Shown piece by piece: positions 16,891 through 24,890 of a stretch of 64,000 bases of DNA. Numbering within the stretch: the stretch's first letter is position 1; each line of letters starts with the position of its first letter. Location of the stretch: positions 1,016,735-1,080,734 of the forward strand of contig NZ_PJBE01000012.1 in the NCBI RefSeq assembly GCF_002836205.1, read 5' to 3'. The DNA is from Shewanella sp. Choline-02u-19 (GTDB taxonomy: Bacteria; Pseudomonadota; Gammaproteobacteria; Enterobacterales; Shewanellaceae). The translations under genes were made by a program, and so were the position numbers. The notes under the pieces are model-generated. The model was given only the letters and a program-made list of their open reading frames with translations. It was not told where the DNA came from and searched no databases.

Positions 16891-17424
16891 TTATCGCACT
16901 CTAATAAAACTATTTTGTACCAAGTAATCAACAAAGCGTTTTGACTTTACATGCTTAAACTTAAGTGGTGCGACCAACCCGCCAAATAATGAGATCCCGC
17001 CGCCCAAGAGTACTGGAATAGTGGTGATAATCAGCTCATCAATCAAATCTTCTTTTAAGAAGCTCTGTATGGTCAAACCGCCATCAATATAGAGGTTGTT
17101 GTAACCTTGACCGTGTATTTTCGTCATGACCTCTGTCAGTGGGCCTTTCACTAAAAACACTTTATCTTCGAGTCCTGCCGGTACCGCCTTCATGGTATTG
17201 CTGAGCACAAATACGGGCTTAGTATAGGGCCAGTCAATACCGAAGCTGAGAACGGTTTCTAGGGTATTTCGGCCGATGACTAACGCCTGTACTCGCCCGA
17301 TAAAAGCGTTGTAACCGAGATCAGAATTATCAGGGTTTGGGGTTTCATGGAGCCAATCGACTTTATTGTCTTTGTCTGCAATGAAACCATCGAGACTGGT
17401 GGCGATAAAAACGATATTGGTCAT
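16891..17424 (-). CDS. RibD C-terminal / dihydrofolate reductase-fold protein
   Basis: 177 residues. The pattern IATSLDGFIADKDNKVDWL, then ALVIGRNTLETVLSF, PVFVLSNT, LYIDGGLTIQSFL and DELIITTIPVLLGGGISLF is that of the RibD-C/DHFR-like family (YwjB/YyaP type), which binds NADPH. It lacks full-length DHFR features and is not part of a riboflavin operon. It is likely a stand-alone NADPH-dependent reductase with an unknown substrate. AAAGG-type bases are seen upstream of the ATG, but the region is otherwise unremarkable. Confidence 0.82.
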   Translation of the reverse strand: MTNIVFIATSLDGFIADKDNKVDWLHETPNPDNSDLGYNAFIGRVQALVIGRNTLETVLSFGIDWPYTKPVFVLSNTMKAVPAGLEDKVFLVKGPLTEVMTKIHGQGYNNLYIDGGLTIQSFLKEDLIDELIITTIPVLLGGGISLFGGLVAPLKFKHVKSKRFVDYLVQNSFIRVR

Positions 17425-17789
17425 GGTATGTCTCCGGTATAGAAAGTTAACGCTTTGAGCTGAAAAGTATTATAGATGGAGGTGAAAATTGATGCTGTAA
17501 GAGAGTGCCATTAATGATGTTGTTCTGGTTTATGCCGTGGCAAATTCATTTTTCAGATTTCCTATGCTGGCACTTCATCGTCATGGATGATGATTTTTAG
17601 CTTAATTTGTTTTTTAAGATGAGCCACCAAAGAAACTTAAAGGCTTCTATTATTTAAGTGCACTTAATGATTGTAATGGCAATTCTCAGCGGTGTTATTT
17701 AACAATCATTAGCCAGCTAACGTTCTGGACTTACTCTTTTTTCGAAGTTTTGAGCGCTAATTAAACGACTTGTCGAAAGGGAGTTAATG
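17425..17789. other. Intergenic region before the nitrilase gene
   Basis: About 360 AT-rich bases between two divergent genes. It must hold both promoters. I saw no Fur box, hairpin or ORF worth calling. Confidence 0.4.
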
Positions 17790-18734
17790 ATGAAAAAAAT
17801 CGCACTTATTCAAGAGTCTCCTTACGTTCTTGATAAAAAACGTACCATAGAAAAAGCTGTAGAGATCATTAATTCCGTCTCCGCCAAAGGGGCTGAACTG
17901 ATTGTTTTTCCAGAGGCATTCATAGCAGGATACCCTGCTTGGATATGGCGGCTTAGACCTGGTGGTGACTGGGGGATCAGTGAAGAGCTACATGTTAGAT
18001 TACTCAAAAATGCGATTAATCTAAGTTCGGACGATCTCAACCCTATGCTAGAAGCAGCCAAAGACAATAGCGTTACAGTCGTATGTGGTATTAACGAACG
18101 AGATAATGCTAATAGCCAATCCACAATATATAACTCAGTAATAACCATTGATATTCAAGGTCAAATTATCAATCATCATCGAAAACTCATGCCCACAAAC
18201 CCAGAGCGAATGGTATGGGGGTTTGGAGATGGGCATGGTTTAAATGTTATTGATACTCCAGTCGGTAGAATTGGTAGCCTAATATGCTGGGAAAATTATA
18301 TGCCTCTGGCAAGGTACTCTCTATATTCGCAAGGGATAGAAATATATATTGCACCAACCTATGACAGTGGTGATGCTTGGACTGGCACTATGCAGCACAT
18401 TGCTCGGGAGGGTAAGTGTTGGGTTTTATCTTGTGGTGTTGCTTTAGAGCGAAAAGATTTACCTACGGACTTTCCAAATATAGATGAAATTTACCCGGCT
18501 GATGAAGAATGGATTAACCCCGGAGATTCGCTTGTGGTATCGCCTAGCGGTGAAATAGTGTCAGGGCCATTATCTAAAGAGAAAGGCTATATCATTTTGG
18601 ATATTGATGTTGATTTGGCCTCAACTTCTAAGCGTGCTTTGGATGTCGCAGGGCACTACTCAAGACCTGATGTATTTAAACTGGAAGTAGACAAGACTAG
18701 ACAATCACCCATTCACTTTAAAAACAATCGTTAA
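17790..18734 (+). CDS. Nitrilase-family carbon-nitrogen hydrolase
   Basis: About 314 residues, the usual nitrilase length. The Glu-Lys-Cys triad is visible: Glu43 (VFPEAFIAGYP), Lys133 (HHRKLMPTNPERMVW) and Cys167 (LICWENYMPLARYSLY), numbered from the first of two tandem Met codons. CWENYMPL and the PTNPERMVWG stretch fit true nitrilases, which hydrolyse a nitrile to a carboxylate and ammonia, rather than amidases. GGGAG stands 6 bases before the second ATG, which I prefer. It appears monocistronic. Codon use looks more A/T-rich than its neighbours, so lateral gain is possible. The natural substrate is unknown. Confidence 0.87.
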   Translation: MKKIALIQESPYVLDKKRTIEKAVEIINSVSAKGAELIVFPEAFIAGYPAWIWRLRPGGDWGISEELHVRLLKNAINLSSDDLNPMLEAAKDNSVTVVCGINERDNANSQSTIYNSVITIDIQGQIINHHRKLMPTNPERMVWGFGDGHGLNVIDTPVGRIGSLICWENYMPLARYSLYSQGIEIYIAPTYDSGDAWTGTMQHIAREGKCWVLSCGVALERKDLPTDFPNIDEIYPADEEWINPGDSLVVSPSGEIVSGPLSKEKGYIILDIDVDLASTSKRALDVAGHYSRPDVFKLEVDKTRQSPIHFKNNR

Positions 18735-18816
18735 CAAGGTGCTGCAGCTGGACTGGCATTATTGCTACTTCATATACTTCAGTCTGTTTTATCTATTACT
18801 CGTTTTGCTAAATCTA

Positions 18817-18839
18817 AAACGCACCGAGTCGGTGCGTTT
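18817..18839. terminator. Hairpin between nitrilase and GNAT genes
   Basis: AAACGCACCGA and TCGGTGCGTTT form a perfect 11-bp inverted repeat between two convergent genes. On the minus strand a T-rich stretch follows, so it could end the GNAT transcript; the plus-strand side lacks a T-run. Confidence 0.6.
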
Positions 18840-18897
18840 GGCCAGCTCAAAACTAGCCTTGCTTATCCAAGGCTACCGTTATCATTTTAAGCTCGGC

Positions 18898-19404
18898 TTA
18901 ACGAGTTGCTGAGAAAGCGCTGTGGTAGTTTACGATGCCGCGAGGCTCTTTATCGGAGAAGGTCAGTTGCAGAAAATAGGCTGCTGGCACGCCCTCAAGT
19001 ACGATTAAAGCATTTGCCGTAAAGCCAAAACGACTGTAAAAATCGGGCTCGCCTAGCAATACGCAACCGTTAGCACCGAGCTTTTTTAGTTCGCTCAATG
19101 CTTCACTTATCAAGCTTGAACCGATGGCTTTATCTTGATAGTCAGGCCTGACCGAAATAGGGCCAAGACCATACCAGCTTACGCTGCCGTCGGAGATAGT
19201 CACTGGCGACAGCGCGACATGGCCAATAATCTCGCCATTTGTTTCTGCAACTAAAGACACACTCAATGCGCTTGCGTCTCTTAGGCGACGAACAATAAAG
19301 TGCTCGGTATGTGTTGAATGCTCGACATTGATAAAAGCGAGCTGAGTTAACGTATCAATGGCGTCGATATCGGCTTCGCACTCTTTGCGATAATTGATCC
19401 GCAT
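18898..19404 (-). CDS. GNAT-family N-acetyltransferase
   Basis: About 168 residues. The acetyl-CoA fold is clear: YRKECEADIDAIDTL at the start, VAETNGEIIGHVALSPV, the LGPISVRPDYQDKAIGSSLISEAL motif A (Q/RxxGxG/A pyrophosphate loop), and GCVLLGEPDFYSRFGF near the end. The DFYSRFGF stretch is typical of the YhbS-like subgroup. The substrate is unknown. Met at 19404 starts the conserved domain; a start at 19461 would add 19 residues without a better ribosome site. It stands alone downstream of the heme ABC cluster, in the same direction. Confidence 0.82.
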   Translation of the reverse strand: MRINYRKECEADIDAIDTLTQLAFINVEHSTHTEHFIVRRLRDASALSVSLVAETNGEIIGHVALSPVTISDGSVSWYGLGPISVRPDYQDKAIGSSLISEALSELKKLGANGCVLLGEPDFYSRFGFTANALIVLEGVPAAYFLQLTFSDKEPRGIVNYHSAFSATR

Positions 19405-19598
19405 GACCTTTTCAGCGTTGATGTTATTGGTTGTCCGGTTAAATTTATAGAGCGTCATCATCCACCCATTTAGTTCGATATAAATAAATACCTATAAGTT
19501 GTTGATATTGATTCTAGAACAAACTCTGACATATTGTTTATACCAATTACTTTAAATACTGCTTATAAAGCGGCTTTAAACTTTTTAGGAAGCGTAGT

Positions 19599-20432
19599 TT
19601 AAAATAATAGTGGTGTCAGCTGCCCGGGCTCATTCACTACAATAGGATCGTATTGCCAAACCTGCCTAATGGTTGCAGGGGTTAACGCCTCGTGCGGTGG
19701 CCCATCACTGACAACTTCTCCTTGTTGTAAAATCACCAATCTGTCGGCATAGCGTGATGCTTGATTAAGGTCATGAAGTACCACTACGACGGCATAATTT
19801 TGTTCATAAGCTAACGATTTTACCAGCTTTAATACTCTGTGCTGCTGGGCTAAATCCAGTGCTGAGGTGGGTTCATCCAACAGTAAAATTGGCGGCTTAT
19901 CTGATTGAGCTAACTGGGTTAATACTCGGGCTAATTGCACTCGCTGTTTCTCGCCGCCCGAGAGCGTAGGGTAGCTGCGGTATTTTAAGTGGCTCAAGGC
20001 AACCTGTTCCAATTGTGCATCAATCAACTGCTCACCTTGTCGCTGGTTGAGCGTTAACGGATATAACCCCATTTCGACTACTTGATGAACTTGAAATGGA
20101 AACGTCAGTGAGGCGTGTTGTGGCAGTACCGCTAACAATTTTGCCAGTTTTTGCCTATCCCACATCGTCAGTGGTTGCTGGTGAATGTTAATCCGGCCTG
20201 CTTCAAGCTCAATTTCCTGGCATAAGCTTTTTAGTAAGGTTGATTTACCGGCCCCATTAGGTCCTAAAAGGGCAGTGACTTCGCCGGCTTTTAACCTGAG
20301 GTTTATGTCGGTTAATACTGGTTTTTGACCAATACGCACTGAAAGATGCTCGATCTCTATGACTGTAGTTCTGCTTGCATTCGATAGATGATCCGCTATA
20401 CCCGCTGGCTGTGACTGAGTTGAATAATTCAT
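19599..20432 (-). CDS. hmuV: Heme ABC transporter ATP-binding protein
   Basis: 277 residues. It contains Walker A (LLGPNGAGKST), signature (LSGGEKQRVQLAR), Walker B (ILLLDEPTSALD) and the switch His (VVVLHDLNQ). The family is that of siderophore/heme importers, here HmuV/HutD. It hydrolyses ATP on the cytoplasmic side to drive heme from HmuT through HmuU. It starts one base after the hmuU stop and is the last gene of tonB-exbB-exbD-hmuT-hmuU-hmuV. The first ~25 residues are an extra, variable segment. Confidence 0.93.
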   Translation of the reverse strand: MNYSTQSQPAGIADHLSNASRTTVIEIEHLSVRIGQKPVLTDINLRLKAGEVTALLGPNGAGKSTLLKSLCQEIELEAGRINIHQQPLTMWDRQKLAKLLAVLPQHASLTFPFQVHQVVEMGLYPLTLNQRQGEQLIDAQLEQVALSHLKYRSYPTLSGGEKQRVQLARVLTQLAQSDKPPILLLDEPTSALDLAQQHRVLKLVKSLAYEQNYAVVVVLHDLNQASRYADRLVILQQGEVVSDGPPHEALTPATIRQVWQYDPIVVNEPGQLTPLLF

Positions 20433-21449
20433 TTAGACCAACTTACTGCGTTGTTTGAGTAATAACACGATGAAGAATGGCGCGCCGATAAGCGCTGTGA
20501 CCAGCCCCACGGGGAGTTCTGATGGCGCAACAATGGCGCGAGCACCGATATCGGCCAGCACGAGTAATGCAGCGCCGAGTATGGCACTGAGTGGCAGTAG
20601 CTGTTTATGATCAGGCCCCACCATCATCCTTACTAAATGCGGCACGACTAGGCCGATAAAGCCAATAATGCCAGTTGCGGCAACCGATATTCCCACGCCA
20701 ATAGCGCAAAGTACGATGAGCTTGAGTTTTAACTTATCAACATCTAAGCCTAAATGACGCGCTTCAGCTTCACCCAGTAATAACGCATTAAGCGCCTTCG
20801 CTGAGCAGTTAAACTGCCAACTAACAACGGCTAAGGCGATCAAGCTTAATATGACGTAATGCCATTGCGCGCCGGCGATAGAACCGAGCTGCCACAGGGT
20901 GAGATCCCTCAATGCCATATCGTCGGCCATATAGGTGAGTAGACCTATGCCCGCGCCAGCAAGTGCTGCCACGGCTACGCCAGATAACAGCAGTAATACA
21001 ACCGAAGTCCCGCTAGGGCTACTGGCTAAACGGTAAACCACTAAGGTGGTTACCAACCCGGCTAGAAAGGCACTGATTGCCACGGCGTATTCACCGCCTT
21101 GGGGAAACAGCACAATGCAGATAGCGGCGCCAAAAGCGGCACCTGACGACACCCCAATAATACCGGGATCTGCCAGTGGGTTTCTAAACAACCCCTGCAT
21201 CACCGCGCCACACTGAGCCAGCACAGCCCCCACAGCTAACGCCAACAATGTGCGCGGTAGGCGGACTTGGTCGATCACTAACTGTTCGTGTGGGGCTACA
21301 CTGCCTATATCAATTTGAGTCGCCCAGTTAATGACGGCACTGAAGCTCACGCTAGGGCTAATGTGCAGTGGACCTATGCTGACAGACATCAGGCTGGTGA
21401 TGACCAAAGCGGTCAACAAACAGGGCCAAAGCCAATGACGATTATCCAT
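20433..21449 (-). CDS. hmuU: Heme ABC transporter permease
   Basis: 338 residues with about nine or ten membrane helices, of the FecCD/BtuC permease family. Diagnostic stretches are QVRLPRTLLALAVGAVLAQCGAVMQGLFRNPLADPGIIGVSSGAAFGA near the N-terminus (given here as one motif region, residues ~60-110), and GFIGLVVPHLVRMMVGPDH with the coupling-helix EAEARHLGLDVDKLK before it. It forms a homodimer that carries heme across the inner membrane. It is followed immediately by hmuV and preceded by hmuT after 38 bases. Confidence 0.93.
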   Translation of the reverse strand: MDNRHWLWPCLLTALVITSLMSVSIGPLHISPSVSFSAVINWATQIDIGSVAPHEQLVIDQVRLPRTLLALAVGAVLAQCGAVMQGLFRNPLADPGIIGVSSGAAFGAAICIVLFPQGGEYAVAISAFLAGLVTTLVVYRLASSPSGTSVVLLLLSGVAVAALAGAGIGLLTYMADDMALRDLTLWQLGSIAGAQWHYVILSLIALAVVSWQFNCSAKALNALLLGEAEARHLGLDVDKLKLKLIVLCAIGVGISVAATGIIGFIGLVVPHLVRMMVGPDHKQLLPLSAILGAALLVLADIGARAIVAPSELPVGLVTALIGAPFFIVLLLKQRSKLV

Positions 21450-21487
21450 TTACGAATCCCGTTAAATAATGGCGTAGTGAACAAGGT

Positions 21488-22444
21488 TTAGTAACGCTTT
21501 ACGCTAATAAAATCGCTAGCAAGTTTATCTGCCGCTTCGATAGCACTCATTCCAAGGCCGCCTATCAGCGCTTGCGGGTTAAGATTTTGGATCTGCTCAT
21601 TCTTGCCTGCGGGAGTATGTGCTAGCAGTGGCATTTTCTTCAGTAGCGAACGTACTGGGTTTTCAGTCTCTTTATCAGAGCGGTTTGAGATCAAAATGAC
21701 GTCTGGTTGTAGTGCAAGAATGCCCTCTTGAGAGACACTCTTATAGCCAGAGAAACCAGCGATGTTGTTGCCACCAGCCAATTTGATAATGATATCGGCT
21801 GCGGTGTCATCGCCACCAACACGCGCAGGTCTGTCGGCCTGTAACAGTAGAAACAACACTTTAGGGGCATCGCCTTTGTTAGCAATCTGTTGTTGCTTAC
21901 GCTCAAGGTCGGTAAATGATTGCTGTAGTTCGGTTTTAAGTTGCTTAGCTTGTGTTTCACGCTTTAGTAGCTGGCCCATAGCATCGATATTGCTAAACAG
22001 TTGAGTTTGAGTATTGGCATGAGGCAGCTGCACGACATTAATCTTGGCTGAACTTAAAACATCTAAGGTCGCTTTAGGCCCCATAGCGTCAGAACCCAGC
22101 ACTAGGCTTGGGCTAAGCGCTAAGATACCTTCAGCAGAAAGCATGCGATGGTAGCCAAGCTTGGCAATGTCTTCTTTGTCTTTAGGCAGTTGGCTGGTGG
22201 AATCGACTGCCACAAGTTCGTCACCCGCATCGAGGGCAAAAACCAGCTCGGTCATCCCCGCGCCAGCGCTGATAACTCGCGGTGCTGATGATTGTTCATG
22301 CCCATTAACGTGCTCGCCATCATGGGCGTAGGCCGAAGAACTGATTAGCGCCAAGATACTGAAGATGGCTGTGGCGCCCATCTTAGAAGTCGTTTTAAAG
22401 CGGGTTGATAATTTAGTTTTTAAATGAGTTTTACAGTTGAACAT
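21488..22444 (-). CDS. hmuT: Periplasmic heme-binding protein
   Basis: 318 residues. A long basic N-region and hydrophobic core (MGATAIFSILALISSSAYA) form the signal peptide. The mature start is His-rich (HDGEHVNGHE), unusual but seen in some metal/heme binders. The rest is a cluster-A substrate-binding protein: RVISAGAGMTELVFALDAGDELVAVD, YHRMLSAEGILALSPSLVLG, and VLFLLLQADRPARVGGDDTAADIIIKLAGG. HmuT/HutB captures heme released by the outer-membrane receptor and delivers it to HmuUV. Regulation is expected through the tonB promoter upstream. Confidence 0.92.
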   Translation of the reverse strand: MFNCKTHLKTKLSTRFKTTSKMGATAIFSILALISSSAYAHDGEHVNGHEQSSAPRVISAGAGMTELVFALDAGDELVAVDSTSQLPKDKEDIAKLGYHRMLSAEGILALSPSLVLGSDAMGPKATLDVLSSAKINVVQLPHANTQTQLFSNIDAMGQLLKRETQAKQLKTELQQSFTDLERKQQQIANKGDAPKVLFLLLQADRPARVGGDDTAADIIIKLAGGNNIAGFSGYKSVSQEGILALQPDVILISNRSDKETENPVRSLLKKMPLLAHTPAGKNEQIQNLNPQALIGGLGMSAIEAADKLASDFISVKRY

Positions 22445-22508
22445 TAAAAAGCTCCAAAATAATAAAAAGGAATGCCGTAAGCAAGTCGATATTGCTCGTT
22501 TAAGGTTG

Positions 22509-22922
22509 TTAGGGTTCCATCAAAATCTGGGTATTGCTGATCTGTTGCCGTTGCATTAGCGCTAACACATTCATCAGCGGTTGCACTGGCGCGGCTTTGT
22601 CGGCTGCAACAATGACTTTAGCTTTCGGGCTGGCTTTCAAGGCGCTAATAAATGCCACCTCAAAATCATCAAACTTCAGATAACTCACACCATCAATCGC
22701 CCAGTGTGGCTGATCTGTCATGATATTTATCGCGACATGTTTATCTTGCGAAAGGGCATTTAAATTGGAATCTGCTTCGGTGGGAACATCCACTGGCAGG
22801 CTCAATAATTGCGTATTGGCGGTGAGTAAAAGAAATACCAGTACGATAAAAATGATGTCAATCAGCGGCGTTAGATCTAGGCCAGAAAGTGCAACGCTGT
22901 CATTCGTGTCACAACCAATCAT
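22509..22922 (-). CDS. exbD: ExbD, TonB-system energiser
   Basis: 137 residues. A single N-terminal helix (LTPLIDIIFIVLVFLLLTA) carries the conserved proton-path Asp in PLIDIIF, followed by a small periplasmic domain (KVIVAADKAAPVQPLMNVLALM). With ExbB it couples the proton gradient to TonB movement. The start overlaps the exbB stop by one base (TGATG), so the genes are coupled. Confidence 0.93.
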   Translation of the reverse strand: MIGCDTNDSVALSGLDLTPLIDIIFIVLVFLLLTANTQLLSLPVDVPTEADSNLNALSQDKHVAINIMTDQPHWAIDGVSYLKFDDFEVAFISALKASPKAKVIVAADKAAPVQPLMNVLALMQRQQISNTQILMEP

Positions 22923-23695
22923 CAGCTTGGCTCCGCCAGCGTTGTCGCTGATTGGCAGCTGGCTTCTTTACAGGTGGCCGCTTTGCTGCATAGTTGCGCG
23001 GCGGTATCGCTGCCGATACTTAAGGCTTGATCAAAGCCCTCAAGCCACAAATTAAGTAGGTTCAATACGTGAGTGATTTTATTGCAGCGTCTCTCGGCCC
23101 AAAGGGTCAATAGGTGCGCCATAGTGATCGCCGGAACCGCAATAATAAGACCAGCAGCTGTGGTGTTCATCGCTAAGCCAAGACCTGATGCAAGCTGCGA
23201 TGGAGTGACTGGACCGTCCGATAACCCAAGCTGGTTGAACATCTCAATCAGCCCGAGCACCGTCCCTAACAGCCCAAGTAGCGGGGTGATAATTCCGATA
23301 ACCTGTAATATTTTTAGGCCAGACAAGAGTTTACTTTTTTGCTTTACCAACCAGAGACTGACGATCTCTTCGCGCATTAGGCGGTTTTGATCGCTATGGC
23401 TTAGCAGTAGCGCGGTGCCTTTAGCCAGCATGCTGCGGCCTTGGCTTATCTGTGCCATTAATTGTTGGCGCTGCTCTGGGGTCGCACTGCGTGCTTGTTG
23501 GCGTAGTTGAGTCAACCAACTATCCCGTTTAGGCAACTCATATAGCACAAGCGCGAGCCGTTCGAAAATGATCATTAAGGCTACAAAAGCGCAGATAAAC
23601 AGCGGCCAAGTTAGGTAGCCAAGTTGTTCTGAAAGTTGTTGGTATAAAGGCTGAGACAACCCTTGAGACAGTGATGGCGTTAGCGGTTGAGACAT
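22922..23695 (-). CDS. exbB: ExbB, TonB-system proton channel subunit
   Basis: 257 residues, MotA/TolQ/ExbB family. One helix near the N-terminus (LTWPLFICAFVALMIIFERLALVL) and two later helices (LQVIGIITPLLGLLGTVLGLIEMF and ASGLGLAMNTTAAGLIIAVPAITM) give the usual three-helix plan, with the conserved TPLLGLLGTV and ALxTTAAGL motifs. It forms a pentamer around ExbD in the inner membrane. The gene lies between tonB and exbD, the order of the V. cholerae TonB1 system. Confidence 0.93.
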   Translation of the reverse strand: MSQPLTPSLSQGLSQPLYQQLSEQLGYLTWPLFICAFVALMIIFERLALVLYELPKRDSWLTQLRQQARSATPEQRQQLMAQISQGRSMLAKGTALLLSHSDQNRLMREEIVSLWLVKQKSKLLSGLKILQVIGIITPLLGLLGTVLGLIEMFNQLGLSDGPVTPSQLASGLGLAMNTTAAGLIIAVPAITMAHLLTLWAERRCNKITHVLNLLNLWLEGFDQALSIGSDTAAQLCSKAATCKEASCQSATTLAEPS

Positions 23696-23708
23696 TTATT
23701 TTTCCTCT

Positions 23709-23726
23709 GCGATAAGCATTTATCGC
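23709..23726. other. Small hairpin between tonB and exbB
   Basis: GCGATAA and TTATCGC form a 7-bp stem with a 4-base loop in the 186-base tonB-exbB gap. No T-run on the reading strand. It might tune tonB relative to exbBD levels or be an mRNA processing site. Confidence 0.3.
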
Positions 23727-23881
23727 CTGGTATTAACGGTGTTGGTGGCATGTCCCTAAAACGCACGGGTTAACTTTAATCACACTGCGATTGAAGTTAA
23801 GCGGCCTCTCACTCCTAGAAGGGCAGTTGGAATAAGCTGTGCCTAGCGCGATGGGTTTACACGCTCGGCTTGAATTCAGAT

Positions 23882-24586
23882 TTAGTTCAGCTCAAATTTA
23901 ACCGGCACTCGCACGGTATAGGCGTAAGCGGTTTGCGGTGAGGGCGCAGAAAACTGCCACTTTTCTACCGCGTTAAGCGCAGCTTTATCGAGTAATCGGT
24001 AACCTGAACTATCCACCAAGGTGAGTGACATTTGCTCGCCGACCTGATTGAACATCACTTCGATAGTCGCAGTGCCTTGAAAACCGCGTTGACGGGCTTT
24101 CTTAGGGTAATGGGGCTGAGTGGGCGGGGCGGCAAAAGTCGGCTGGTTTAGCGCAACGGATTGCTTGCTTACCCCTTGCTTGGCTTCTGCTTGAACTTGA
24201 TCGTGAGCCCGTTGCTGGCTGCTCTGCTTCTTCGGCTGTTTCTCAACAACCTTTTCACCTTTGCTAGCTAGCTTTTTTGGGGGCTCCGTCGGCGGTTGCT
24301 TGGCAACGGGTTTACGCTTAGCCGTGATTTTTGCTATCGGTTTTGCAGCCGTCTTTACGACGGGCTTTGGCTCAAGCTTTTTAACCGCCTTAGCCTTAGG
24401 TTTAGCCGTTTCACTTGCTGGCGCTTGGCTGGCTTGCATTGCAATAGACAGATTAACCGCCTGATTGGAACCCATAGCAGAGCCTGAGCTTAGCTGGATT
24501 GTTGCTTCACTATTTTGCGAGGCGAGTACACCACCTTGGATCAATAGGGTTAAGCAACCAAAAGCAAAATATCGTTTAGGAGTCAT
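23882..24586 (-). CDS. tonB: TonB energy-transducing protein
   Basis: 234 residues. An N-terminal membrane anchor (RYFAFGCLTLLIQGGVLA) is followed by a long Lys/Pro/Ala-rich spacer (residues ~55-150, with repeats such as KPVVKTAAKPIAK) that spans the periplasm, and the TonB C-terminal domain: YPKKARQRGFQGTATIEVMF, SGYRLLDKAALNAVEKWQF. It contacts the TonB box of the heme receptor encoded divergently. It is the first gene of the six-gene minus-strand heme operon; the shared intergenic region has a Fur box. Confidence 0.93.
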   Translation of the reverse strand: MTPKRYFAFGCLTLLIQGGVLASQNSEATIQLSSGSAMGSNQAVNLSIAMQASQAPASETAKPKAKAVKKLEPKPVVKTAAKPIAKITAKRKPVAKQPPTEPPKKLASKGEKVVEKQPKKQSSQQRAHDQVQAEAKQGVSKQSVALNQPTFAAPPTQPHYPKKARQRGFQGTATIEVMFNQVGEQMSLTLVDSSGYRLLDKAALNAVEKWQFSAPSPQTAYAYTVRVPVKFELN

Positions 24587-24744
24587 GGCCGTTTTTCTTT
24601 TTCAATCATCACTACTGCCATAACCCTGAGTGTTTTTTTATGCTGCAGTAAACTTTACAAAGCTTACAATATACATAATTTACAAAAGGTTACGCTTCAT
24701 AGTTTTAACAAGTTACCAATACGATATACGAATCTTAAGAAGAT

Positions 24745-24770
24745 CGCAAATGATAATGATTTTCATTTGA
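24745..24770. promoter_or_regulatory. Fur box between tonB operon and heme receptor gene
   Basis: AATGATAATGATTTTCATT (about 24749-24767) is a good Fur-box match, placed about 130 bases before hugA and 160 before tonB. It can serve both divergent promoters, linking receptor and transporter to iron limitation. Confidence 0.85.
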
Positions 24771-24890
24771 TCTATGTTTTTTTCTCAGGTAAAGTGCCGA
24801 AAATAATAGAAAGGGTGTTCGAATCTACGCAATTAATGGACTAACTGAGTTGTTGTCGCTACCCCATAAACTTACTTTGAGGATTGAAAC

